Part shown: one piece after another, positions 23,763 to 30,720 of the stretch | How the letters are laid out: each line of letters begins with the position of its first letter | How positions within the stretch are numbered: the first letter of the stretch is position 1 | Assembly: GCA_045532145.1 (NCBI GenBank) | Contig: JAZSFJ010000167.1 | Location: 1 to 32,426, forward strand | Reading direction: 5' to 3' | DNA from: SIG459 sp045532145 | GTDB lineage: Bacteria; Bacillota; Clostridia; Oscillospirales; Oscillospiraceae | Length of the DNA stretch: 32,426 nt | Notes under the pieces: generated by a model | What the model saw: the letters and a program-made list of their open reading frames with translations, nothing else | Told to the model about the DNA's origin: nothing | Database searches by the model: none | Translations under genes and position numbers: made by a program

Positions 23763-24226
23763 CGTCAAGCAAACATGCCGGTGGCATGTTTGTAGCCAAA
23801 GGCGGGAGCAATCTATGATTGCGACCCGGCCCGAAGGGTGTCGCGAAGCGACTGAGGGATTGTAAGTTTTGCACCCAGCCCCAAGCCGACTGATGAGGGT
23901 ATTGCCGATATCGTTTTTTTTGCGGCGGGCTGAGGGCAGCCCGCCCTACGAATAGCGTGGATAGCAGACATCACCGTAGGGGCGAGCATTGCTCGTCCGC
24001 GCCGTGTGCACCCACGTTTCGCATCAAATGCGGGCGAATACGCACCCGGGCCGTCGGGGACGCCGGCCCCTACGAAAAACTTCAAATCCACCACCCGTAG
24101 GGCGCGACGGCCCCGGCGCGCCGCATACCTCGCTGCCCACGGGCCGGCCGGGTGTCCGGCCCCTACGAAAAACTTCAAATCCTCCACACGTAGGGCGCGA
24201 TGCCCACATCGCGCCGTTGCAGGGGT
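23763..24226. repeat. Gene-free stretch packed with GTAGGG-type repeats
   Basis: It contains an AAACATGCC/GGCATGTTT stem at about 23767-23788 and a GGGAGCAATCTATGATTGCGACCC stretch. From 23922 to 24215 it holds a chain of GTAGGG units: GCGGGCTGAGGGCAGCCCGC with CTACG, GTAGGGGCGAGCATTGCTCG, and two direct copies of a ~75-bp unit (about 24050-24122 and 24139-24215) sharing the word CGAAAAACTTCAAATCC. Reading frames here are artefacts of the repeats. Confidence 0.75.
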
Positions 24227-25069
24227 CTATGTCTGGTGCTTTGATTCAATAAACGGTGAATACATCATAAGTGCGGCGTTCTTAAAAAGAAATTCCTCGG
24301 TAAGCAACTGACCGGATTTGTCGAACACCTTCCTGAATATTTCATTATGTCTGCTGTATCCGCCCCAGTATTCGCCGCGCATGAAGTGATTCCGTTCAAT
24401 TATCTCGTATTCAAATTCGCTTTCTCCGCTGCATCTGAACTCTCCCTGGAGAAACTCATCCCCAACCCGGACTCTCAGCTGATATGTATCCTGAGTGTTG
24501 TTTTGAATCATTAAATCGCCATGAGGATAATAGCAGGTAGCCCCCGTGCCAAAAGGCTGTGTCCTGTGGGCATCCGGGAAAACATCATATCCGTGTCTGT
24601 GCCTTTCCACAACTGTAAGGGGTGTATGCAGCGCCATCCAGAATATAAGATTGGATAGCTGGCAGAGCCCTCCGCCCACACCGCTGCAAACCTTTCCGCC
24701 ATTGAGAATCATACCCTCCATATAGCCTTTTTTACGATTGGGGTTTCCGATAAGCTTCCAGTAGGAAAACACCTCTCCCGGCTTAATCAAAATGCCGTCC
24801 ATACATTTTACAGCAATTTTAAGGTTATTTATTTTGTTATACTGCAGTTGCATGTCTACGTCTTTCAAATGCCTTAAAAGTGGTGTTCTATGAGAAAAAC
24901 ACTTAAACTCAAGGTCGTTTGCAGCCTTTTCCTTGGTGAAATATCTGTTCATTTCAAGCCATAGAAGTTTTCGTCTTAGGGAATAATACTTCAAGCCGGC
25001 GAAAGCACGGAGTTTTGGGCGGGTAATCGGCTCTTTAGTTGCCTGTTCGGCCTCTTTGTTGCTATTCAT
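24227..25069 (-). CDS. VanW family protein
   Basis: A 280-residue protein with a VanW domain (about 85-200): LIKPGEVFSYWKLIGNP, KGYMEGMILNGGKVCSGVGGGLCQLSN (GGGLCQ at 132-137), then ERHRHGYDVFPDAHRTQPFGTGAT and NNTQDTYQLRV. VanW was named from vancomycin-resistance clusters; its molecular role is unknown, and it is often tied to envelope or peptidoglycan functions. No signal peptide or TM segment is visible, unlike VanW proteins with an N-terminal anchor. The start at 25069 is set by AAAGGAGG 6-7 nt upstream; a longer in-frame reading to 25201 would overlap the preceding lipoprotein gene. It is the last gene of the ECF-promoter operon. Confidence 0.9.
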   Translation of the reverse strand: MNSNKEAEQATKEPITRPKLRAFAGLKYYSLRRKLLWLEMNRYFTKEKAANDLEFKCFSHRTPLLRHLKDVDMQLQYNKINNLKIAVKCMDGILIKPGEVFSYWKLIGNPNRKKGYMEGMILNGGKVCSGVGGGLCQLSNLIFWMALHTPLTVVERHRHGYDVFPDAHRTQPFGTGATCYYPHGDLMIQNNTQDTYQLRVRVGDEFLQGEFRCSGESEFEYEIIERNHFMRGEYWGGYSRHNEIFRKVFDKSGQLLTEEFLFKNAALMMYSPFIESKHQT

Positions 25070-25113
25070 GCTTATCCTCCTTTGCTTTTCGCATGGCCCT
25101 TTTTCCGCTTTGG

Positions 25114-25452
25114 TCATGCGGGCTCTTCGCTGCCATCCCCCTCGAATACGAGATAGAAGCCCTCCGCATCCATGAGATAGAGGTTGCAGCCGAAAATCCA
25201 AAGAGGCTGGTTCAGATACTGTTCCTCCACGTTCACGCCCTTGTATATCATTTCAGGCATCTCGGAGGGGTCATCCAGTATGTACTCAAGCTTACCAAGC
25301 GTCCGGGAATTTTCCGGAAGCTCTGTGACGGTGTTTCCATTGTAGGTATAAACATGTCTGCCCCAGAATATCTGAGGCTCGGAGCTCTTTCCGCAGCCAA
25401 CTAGGGCAAGGCAGAGGGACAGCATAAGCAAAAACCAGTATGCCTTTTTCAT
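25114..25452 (-). CDS. Small lipoprotein sharing a domain with the BlaR1-like sensor
   Basis: A 112-residue lipoprotein: signal MKKAYWFLLMLSLCLALVGC with lipidation at Cys 20. The mature part (about 27-107) aligns over its length with residues 332-414 of the BlaR1-like protein at 26206-29907. Shared features are VYTYNG/IYTYSG, a central LGKLEYI/LGILEGV, GVNVEEQYLNQ/GTNLDPKYAGQ and, most strongly, LYLMDAEGFYLVFEGD/LYLYDEEGFYLVFELD. The domain is not one I can name. GGAGGATG with an 8-nt spacer precedes the ATG. It lies 31 bp after the small membrane protein gene and 44 bp before vanW. Confidence 0.87.
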   Translation of the reverse strand: MKKAYWFLLMLSLCLALVGCGKSSEPQIFWGRHVYTYNGNTVTELPENSRTLGKLEYILDDPSEMPEMIYKGVNVEEQYLNQPLWIFGCNLYLMDAEGFYLVFEGDGSEEPA

Positions 25453-25483
25453 TTTTTCATCCTCCGGAGGTTTGTTTTTTCTG

Positions 25484-25777
25484 TCAGGCTTTCCTTATAT
25501 GATGAACAACTGCCTTTGCTGCACCGCCTAAAGCAACACCCGGCGTCAGCCCAAAGCTTATGTAGCCAAGGAACATAAACAGCATATCGGCAGGCATCAG
25601 GCGTAAGGGCGCTACAAAATGGCACATTAACTCGCAAAGCAAATACCCGGCAATACATGAGACCAAAAGAATTACGCATCCTTTTTTTCGCAGTCTATAT
25701 CCGGCAACGCACCCTGCAAGCATACTCAAATAGAGTATACCGACGAAGCTGCCTGCAAATATGCTTTCCAGTATCAT
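25484..25777 (-). CDS. Small three-helix membrane protein, 97 aa
   Basis: Family not recognised. Hydrophobic segments are at about 7-27 (AGSFVGILYLSMLAGCVAG), 34-55 (CVILLVSCIAGYLLCELMCHF) and 66-85 (ADMLFMFLGYISFGLTPGV), with a basic RLRKKG loop and a C-terminal HHIRKA. The ATG at 25775-25777 has GGGAGG 8-9 nt upstream; the in-frame ATG at 25798 lacks such a site. It is the first gene of the unit driven by copy 2 of the ECF-type promoter, followed by the small lipoprotein and VanW genes. The Gly/Ala-rich last helix hints at close helix packing, but no function can be assigned. Confidence 0.8.
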   Translation of the reverse strand: MILESIFAGSFVGILYLSMLAGCVAGYRLRKKGCVILLVSCIAGYLLCELMCHFVAPLRLMPADMLFMFLGYISFGLTPGVALGGAAKAVVHHIRKA

Positions 25778-25819
25778 ATTTTCTGCCTCCCATCTCACGA
25801 AAATTTGTCTCTATGTTAG

Positions 25820-25897
25820 ATGACGAGAAAAAATGTAAAAAGTTTCAATAGAAAATAAAAAATACCTTTTTTGGCCCCTTGTGTAAAGGGGCCGACG
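25820..25897 (-). repeat. Copy 2 of the 78-bp duplicated promoter block
   Basis: Nearly identical to 23685-23762, with differences confined to a few bases near the T-run. It contains the ECF-type promoter and a perfect GGCCCCTT/AAGGGGCC stem-loop (25873-25893). Similarity continues weakly into the AAATTTGTC leader words of both genes. Confidence 0.85.
25822..25847 (-). promoter_or_regulatory. ECF-sigma-type promoter of the membrane protein-lipoprotein-VanW operon
   Basis: Minus-strand TGAAAC (25842-25847), 16-nt spacer, CGTC (25822-25825). Identical to the promoter in copy 1, including the T-rich spacer. Confidence 0.65.
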
Positions 25898-26205
25898 TGA
25901 AGTGACTGGTGAGGTTATTGGTGGTGTTGTTTTTTCGTCGGGCTGAGGTCAGCCCGACGCACAGCACTCCGTACACGGGCCGTCGGGGACGCCGGTCCCT
26001 ACGAAGTATGCGGAAAAATAAAGCTTAATCGTAGGGCGGGGGCTTGCTCCCGCCGCGCGGCACACCTCACGTACTTGGGCCGGCCGGGTGTCCGGCCTCC
26101 ACGAGGGGATGGGGAATATACCAACTATCCATCAGCCCTCCGCAAATTCGAAATGCACCCCGTAGGGGCGGATTCAATATCCGCCCGCGGAAATATGCAA
26201 TCAAA
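25898..26205. repeat. GTAGGG-type repeat cluster after the BlaR1-like gene
   Basis: No gene is seen. Units include GTCGGGCTGAGGTCAGCCCGAC (25937-25958), a GGGCCGTCGGGGACGCC unit ending TCCCTACG, CGTAGGGCGGGGGCTTGCTC, a GGCCGGCCGGGTGTCCGGCC palindrome and GTAGGGGCGGATTCAATATC with its complement CCGCCC. Only the last could act as a hairpin just after the BlaR1-like stop, and it lacks a T run. Confidence 0.7.
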
Positions 26206-29200
26206 TCAGCCGTAATAGTGGAGACCGTTTAGAACTTTTTGTGCTTCAAGATAATTTCCTCCGGCTGCTTGTATTGTGGGACCATTGATATGCAGGTAAT
26301 ACTCCCGGCTGCCGTCGCTTATGAGCAGCCATTCTATGTTATCCGTGCCAAGAATACTTATCTCTGTACCTATGGGAAGGCGGCCTTTTTCGGAGCTTAA
26401 GTCCATCTCCTCATACACCCTTACCTCCCGGAGCAGGGGGCTGGTGTCAGAGCCGGGAAAATACTCGTCGCCAATAGTGTAATCCCTGAAGCGGAAGTCC
26501 ACATAGTAGAAATCTCTGGGCTCGCTCTGAACTGTGCCGCCGAGGCCGAATATGCTCCATGTGTGCTCGGCAAACCAAGTCTGGAACACCGCAAGCCTTG
26601 CCGGGGAGGTGAAATAGCCGTCGCCGCCGTAGCTTATGCAATCGGAATAATAGGGGACATTACCAAGATATTTCAGCTCTCCCTTATCGTAGTCAAAGAA
26701 GAAGGTCACCGGGTCGGCGCTGGGGCCGCCGTCGTAAAAGGTGATTTCCTTTTTGCCGTCGCCGCTGAGGATGTCTGTAATGTACCAGCAGGGGATCGAG
26801 TCTGCCTCCGCGTTATTGGGATAGGGAAGGCATAATTCAAGCACCTTATCAAGATACTCCACCCCATTTACGGTGATGCTCTCAATGCGGTAGCCGCTCT
26901 CATTGACCTTCTGGCAGATGGTCTCCGTCACGCCGTCGCCGTCAAGGTCAGTCACCACGCTGACACCATAGGGTACAGCAAGGGGATAGCTGCTGCCGTC
27001 GTCGATGATGGTGTCTTCGGATTGGGCAATGCCTGTCTCCACATTGTCGAAGCCGCTGATTTGAGCTTCGGCCATGATTGTTTCATATGCCTCCTTTATC
27101 GTATCCCGGCACATGGGTTCGCTGACCTTGGGGAAGGCAATCACAATGCACTGGCGGTGCCTGGTCACCTGACCGTTTTCGTCGGTGTGGGGAATATCGG
27201 ACTCAAACCGCGCCTCGGAAAGGCGCATCCGCTGATCAAACATATAACTTATTCGGGCATTATTGGGATTTCCCTCATCCGCAAACACTTCAAAAACCAG
27301 CTCCGTGGTCTTATCGGTCTCGGTTTTGGATACAAAGCTCATTTCATATCCCAGCCAGCTGTCCAGCGCTCTGCGTCCATAGCCTCCGAATTCGCCGCTG
27401 TCGGAGGAAAGTATCTGCTGCCCATTGGGATTGCAGCTCCAGAGATACTGCACCCCGTCCTTTTCAAGAGTTGTCTGAATGTATGTTCCGTCCTCGGTCA
27501 CCATTTCGCTGCGGTGGAGCCAGTCATCGCCGTAAAACCACGCCTCGTTACGGGGTGTACCGCTGCCCATAACTCCATCCACATACATCTCCCATGTGTA
27601 GTGGGCAATGTTCTCCTGCATCATAGCGCTGAAATGGGCCTTGCAGAAGTCCTCCCATGCCTTACCCTCGGCCTCCAAACCGAAGCTGACGGGCAGCAGT
27701 CCCGCCGCGTCACCGCGTATGGGGCCTATCTGCAGTTCAAAATTCAGAGTGCTGAGAAGCACATAGCTGCGGCCCAGCAGCGCCTCCATTGCGGTGGCAA
27801 ATTCCTTCATCTCCGCCGTCTCCCCGGTGGCGTCCTTAAACTCCAGCAACCACTCCTGGTGCACGACTTCCGTGTAATTTCGAATATTGCTGTTGTCAAT
27901 ATAGAACTGCTGGCAGCGGTAGCTGGCGATGCCCTGATTCATATAGGGGTTATAGCGGACGAGGTAGTCAAGGCCGTCGGCATCCTCATAAGCAAGGATG
28001 CAGTTGTGCCCCGCGTGGGCGGTGGCGAAGCCTTCCTCGCTCCATGCAATGGAGCCGTCCGGGTTCATAAGGTAGAGGTTCCAAAGCTGGCCGCCGTGCA
28101 TGGGGTCGGGCATTACTACAGCAACCTCGTCCTCCCCGTCGTGGTCAAAGTCGCCGCTGAAAACCTCGATGGACTCAGGTGCGGGCCGCTCCGGCGACTT
28201 CAGCGGTCCCAGAATCGTCCGTCCGCCAAGGGTGCTGAGCATCACAATGCTGTTTTTCGGCAGGGAGCTGCTCATATAAAGGGCGAATTCCTCGTCGCTC
28301 TCTGCCTGCGGAAGCTTCAGCTCTCCCTCTCTTCTTTCCACGACTTTTTCCCGGCCATCGTTTATGTAGATTGTGCGGCTATAATACCATTCCTCCGCCG
28401 GGTCATAGCTGTCGATAATTATATAGTCAAGGCCGTCTTCCCCGATGCGGTGGATAAAAGCCTTCTGCTCATCCTCCGCTACTGACGTGCTTTCCGTCCA
28501 TAGGACCATGTCCGTCTCCGCGTCCACGAGGCGTATGCGAAGAGCTTCGGAATATGGATCGGCTTTGGATACCTCAATGTAATCCTCCCGTCCGTCCCGA
28601 TCGAAATCGCCCCTGGCCACCTCAGTGCGGGGACTCTCCGGTATTTTCGGCCTCTCGCTGTCCTTATCCAGCTCAAACACCAGATAAAATCCCTCTTCGT
28701 CATAGAGATACAGGCTGCGGATATCCGGCAGCAGCATATCCTGCCCGGCATACTTTGGGTCGAGGTTTGTGCCATGCAAGGTATCTGTGGGCGGCTCAGA
28801 GCTATTGTGGGTAACGCCCTCCAGTATGCCGAGGTAGATAAGCCCCGGCTCTGCGGGCAGCTTCTTCTCTTTCCCGGAATAAGTATAAATACTGCCGTAG
28901 ACATTTATCTGCGCCTTGGGGCTCACCGGGTCGGTGAGCAGGCACACAGCGGCCACGATGCAGACCAGCACGGCGGCGATTATCATGGCAAGGGTGGGCT
29001 TTCTCCACTTCGCCAGATTCCGTATACGTCCCTTGGGGTCGCCCTCGCCAAAGGCAAGGGGCATACCGGAGAGTATGGGGCGGCCTGTGGCAAGGCTCAG
29101 GAGGGAAGTGGAATAGGCCTTTCGCACCTGAGGGCCCAGAGAGCGGAGCACGGATTCGTCGCAGCTCATCTCCATATCCCTGCCGCTGAGGATAAAGGCA

Positions 29201-29907
29201 AGCCACACAAGGGGATTGAACCAGTGGATAGCCAGAGCGGCAAAGGCCAGAACTCTGGTGATGTGGTCTCCCCGGCGGATATGGCAGCGCTCGTGCAAAA
29301 CAATATAGTCCCATTCCTCGCCGGAAATGTTGGCGGGCAGATAGATTTTCGGGCGGAAAATACCCAGAACGAAGGGTGTGCCCACCTTATAGCTGAGGTA
29401 AACGTTGTTCTCACAGGCCATGGCTCCCCGCAGCCGCCGCTTGAGCTTTATATAGCCTGCTATGCTCCATGCCGCCATAACTCCCACACCGCAGAGCCAG
29501 ATGATAGACAGAATGTGCAGCGAATCTGTTTTCGCGGCGGGAGCAGGAGGGGTGCTTCCTGCGGGCACATTCTCATGGCTGTCACCGCTGTTAGGCCGGT
29601 ACATTTCGCCCAGCTCATTATTCGTGCTCTCGCCGGTATGATTTATTGCGGGCTCAGTAAAGGAGGGGTAAGCGTGGGTATCTGAGAGCTCTTCTACGGC
29701 GCTGTCGAAAGGCAGCTCCCCGGGGATGGTGCTCAGTGGGCTTTCCACCGTAAAGGGGCAGAGAAGCCGCAGCAGCACAATTGCCCAGAGAAGATAGGAG
29801 TAGAATTTAGGTGCGTTTTTGAGGAAAAAGCGAACTATGACCACCGTGAATATGACGATGCTGCCCACGGCGCTCATGTGGAGTATGCTTTCAAATACTG
29901 CGGCCAT
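26206..29907 (-). CDS. BlaR1-type M56 metallopeptidase with long multidomain extracytoplasmic region
   Basis: A 1233-residue membrane protein. N-terminal helices are at about 10-29, 36-52 and 131-153. The zinc-protease motif HERCH (205-209) lies in the DYIVLHERCHIRRGDH context of M56 proteases. A further helix lies at about 219-240, CDES is at 249-252, and the last helix is at 305-324. Beyond it comes an outside region of about 900 residues in place of the penicillin-binding domain of true BlaR1. This holds: (1) a domain shared with the small lipoprotein (332-414); (2) Asp-rich FG-GAP/VCBS-like motifs DFDRDGREDYIEV (434-446), DFDHDGEDEVAVV (586-598) and DLDGDGVTETI (987-997); and (3) an SH3b-like C-terminus (about 1158-1210). 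It is probably a signal-sensing protease that inactivates the BlaI-type repressor encoded 5 bp upstream. AGGGGGTG precedes the ATG. Confidence 0.93.
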   Translation of the reverse strand: MAAVFESILHMSAVGSIVIFTVVIVRFFLKNAPKFYSYLLWAIVLLRLLCPFTVESPLSTIPGELPFDSAVEELSDTHAYPSFTEPAINHTGESTNNELGEMYRPNSGDSHENVPAGSTPPAPAAKTDSLHILSIIWLCGVGVMAAWSIAGYIKLKRRLRGAMACENNVYLSYKVGTPFVLGIFRPKIYLPANISGEEWDYIVLHERCHIRRGDHITRVLAFAALAIHWFNPLVWLAFILSGRDMEMSCDESVLRSLGPQVRKAYSTSLLSLATGRPILSGMPLAFGEGDPKGRIRNLAKWRKPTLAMIIAAVLVCIVAAVCLLTDPVSPKAQINVYGSIYTYSGKEKKLPAEPGLIYLGILEGVTHNSSEPPTDTLHGTNLDPKYAGQDMLLPDIRSLYLYDEEGFYLVFELDKDSERPKIPESPRTEVARGDFDRDGREDYIEVSKADPYSEALRIRLVDAETDMVLWTESTSVAEDEQKAFIHRIGEDGLDYIIIDSYDPAEEWYYSRTIYINDGREKVVERREGELKLPQAESDEEFALYMSSSLPKNSIVMLSTLGGRTILGPLKSPERPAPESIEVFSGDFDHDGEDEVAVVMPDPMHGGQLWNLYLMNPDGSIAWSEEGFATAHAGHNCILAYEDADGLDYLVRYNPYMNQGIASYRCQQFYIDNSNIRNYTEVVHQEWLLEFKDATGETAEMKEFATAMEALLGRSYVLLSTLNFELQIGPIRGDAAGLLPVSFGLEAEGKAWEDFCKAHFSAMMQENIAHYTWEMYVDGVMGSGTPRNEAWFYGDDWLHRSEMVTEDGTYIQTTLEKDGVQYLWSCNPNGQQILSSDSGEFGGYGRRALDSWLGYEMSFVSKTETDKTTELVFEVFADEGNPNNARISYMFDQRMRLSEARFESDIPHTDENGQVTRHRQCIVIAFPKVSEPMCRDTIKEAYETIMAEAQISGFDNVETGIAQSEDTIIDDGSSYPLAVPYGVSVVTDLDGDGVTETICQKVNESGYRIESITVNGVEYLDKVLELCLPYPNNAEADSIPCWYITDILSGDGKKEITFYDGGPSADPVTFFFDYDKGELKYLGNVPYYSDCISYGGDGYFTSPARLAVFQTWFAEHTWSIFGLGGTVQSEPRDFYYVDFRFRDYTIGDEYFPGSDTSPLLREVRVYEEMDLSSEKGRLPIGTEISILGTDNIEWLLISDGSREYYLHINGPTIQAAGGNYLEAQKVLNGLHYYG

Positions 29908-29911
29908 AGTC

Positions 29912-30271
29912 TCACCCCCTCATGCCGTCAATAAGCCTTTGGAGCTCGTCTATCTCCTTGTCCGTCAGCTTTTTGCGGCCGGTGAAGGCTGCCACGAAGG
30001 CGGGCAGGGAGCCGCGAAAGCTCTCCTCCACCACCTTTTCGCTCTGCATGGCGTAAAAATCCTCTTTTGAGATAAGGGAGCGGACGCTGCCTCCCTGATT
30101 TTCAAAAATGCCTCTCTCGCATAGGCGCCTCAGCACCGTGTAGGAGGTGGTGCGCTTCCAGCCCAGAGCTTTTTCGGCCCTTTTGGCCAGCTCACCGGAG
30201 GCTATGGGCTCTGCGTCCCAGATTATCTCCGCGAAACGGCTCTCCGCCGCACCCAGATGTATTTCCTTCAT
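29912..30271 (-). CDS. BlaI/MecI-family transcriptional repressor
   Basis: A 119-residue winged-helix repressor. It starts MKEIHLGAAESRFAEIIWDAEPIASGEL and has the recognition region KRTTSYTVLRRLCERGIF (BlaI-type TTVxTLL.RL equivalent). A C-terminal dimerisation part (about 75-119) includes SLPAFVAAFTGRKKLTDKEIDELQ. BlaI proteins bind TACA..TGTA dyads and are cleaved when the partner protease is activated. Its stop is followed 5 bp later by the BlaR1-like ATG, the usual arrangement. AAAGGAGG lies 8 nt upstream, and the 42-bp operator palindrome lies immediately before it, so autoregulation is likely. Confidence 0.95.
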   Translation of the reverse strand: MKEIHLGAAESRFAEIIWDAEPIASGELAKRAEKALGWKRTTSYTVLRRLCERGIFENQGGSVRSLISKEDFYAMQSEKVVEESFRGSLPAFVAAFTGRKKLTDKEIDELQRLIDGMRG

Positions 30272-30295
30272 GTAAATCTCCTCCTTTCAGAAGTT

Positions 30296-30337
30296 GTCTA
30301 CATACTGTAGTCTATCTATAGTCTACAGTATGTAGAC
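30296..30337. promoter_or_regulatory. Double BlaI-type operator in a 42-bp near-perfect palindrome
   Basis: Two dyads, CTACATACTGTAG (30298-30310) and CTACAGTATGTAG (30323-30335), face each other around a TCTATCTATAG centre. Together they form a near-perfect palindrome from GTCTACATAC to GTATGTAGAC. Each dyad carries the TACA...TGTA core of BlaI/MecI operators. It overlaps the promoter. Confidence 0.85.
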
Positions 30338-30348
30338 GCGATTGTCAA
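30320..30348 (-). promoter_or_regulatory. Sigma-A promoter of the blaI-blaR1-like operon
   Basis: Minus-strand TTGACA (30343-30348) and TAGACT (30320-30325, 4/6 match) are 17 nt apart. One operator dyad fills the spacer and -10, so repressor binding would block RNA polymerase. Confidence 0.75.
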
Positions 30349-30364
30349 GAGGCATGCGGGTGTT

Positions 30365-30720
30365 GTTTTTTTGCGGCGGGCTGAGGGCAGCCCGCCCTAC
30401 GGAAAGTGTGGATAGCAGACATCACCGTAGGGCGTGGGCTTGCTGCCGCCCTGCAATTTCGCCATATGTTTTGCGGGCGGACACGACGGTCCGCCCCTAC
30501 GATTTTTGCGGCAGATTTTCCCGCAACAATGTAGGGAACGGTCTTGACCGTTCCGCTGATGACGGGGGGCTGAGGTCAGCCCGCCCTACGAATAGCGTGG
30601 ATAGCAGACATCACCGTAGGGGCGAGCATTGCTCGTCCGCGCCGCATGCACCTCCGTTACGCATCGACATCCGGCGAATTCGCACAGACTTCATCTACCA
30701 CTCGTAGGGCGCGTCGCCCC
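30365..30720. repeat. GTAGGG-type repeat cluster, target of the insertion sequence
   Basis: Two copies of a unit GCGGGCTGAGG(G/T)CAGCCCGC...CCTACG followed by GTGGATAGCAGACATCACCG begin near 30369 and 30569; a third copy is at 23925-23973. Between and after them lie GTAGGGCGTGGGCTTGC, GCGGACACGACGGTCCGC, GTAGGGAACGGTCTTGACCG with its complement, and GTAGGGGCGAGCATTGCTCG. The last unit, GTAGGGCGCGTCGCCCC, is split by the IS at 30720. Confidence 0.75.
30716..30720. repeat. Left target-site duplication of the IS (GCCCC)
   Basis: GCCCC directly before the element is repeated at 32020-32024 directly after it. Confidence 0.65.

Noticed and set aside
23922..24215. Possible CRISPR array in the dense repeat region
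   Set aside because: Repeat units differ in length and sequence, spacing is irregular and no cas gene is present; the units are palindromic elements, not CRISPR repeats.
23813..24252. Several overlapping frames of 60-125 codons between vanW and the lipoprotein gene
   Set aside because: They consist of translated GTAGGG repeats (words such as KFFVGAG and RRGRRPRR recur) and have no ribosome binding sites.
25070..25201. Longer N-terminus for the VanW protein
   Set aside because: It would overlap the preceding lipoprotein gene by 88 bp and lacks a ribosome binding site, whereas AAAGGAGG sits just before 25069.
30342..30707. A 121-codon plus-strand frame next to the BlaI operator
   Set aside because: It is built from two direct copies of a repeat unit (both giving SVDSRHHRR) and carries no start signal.
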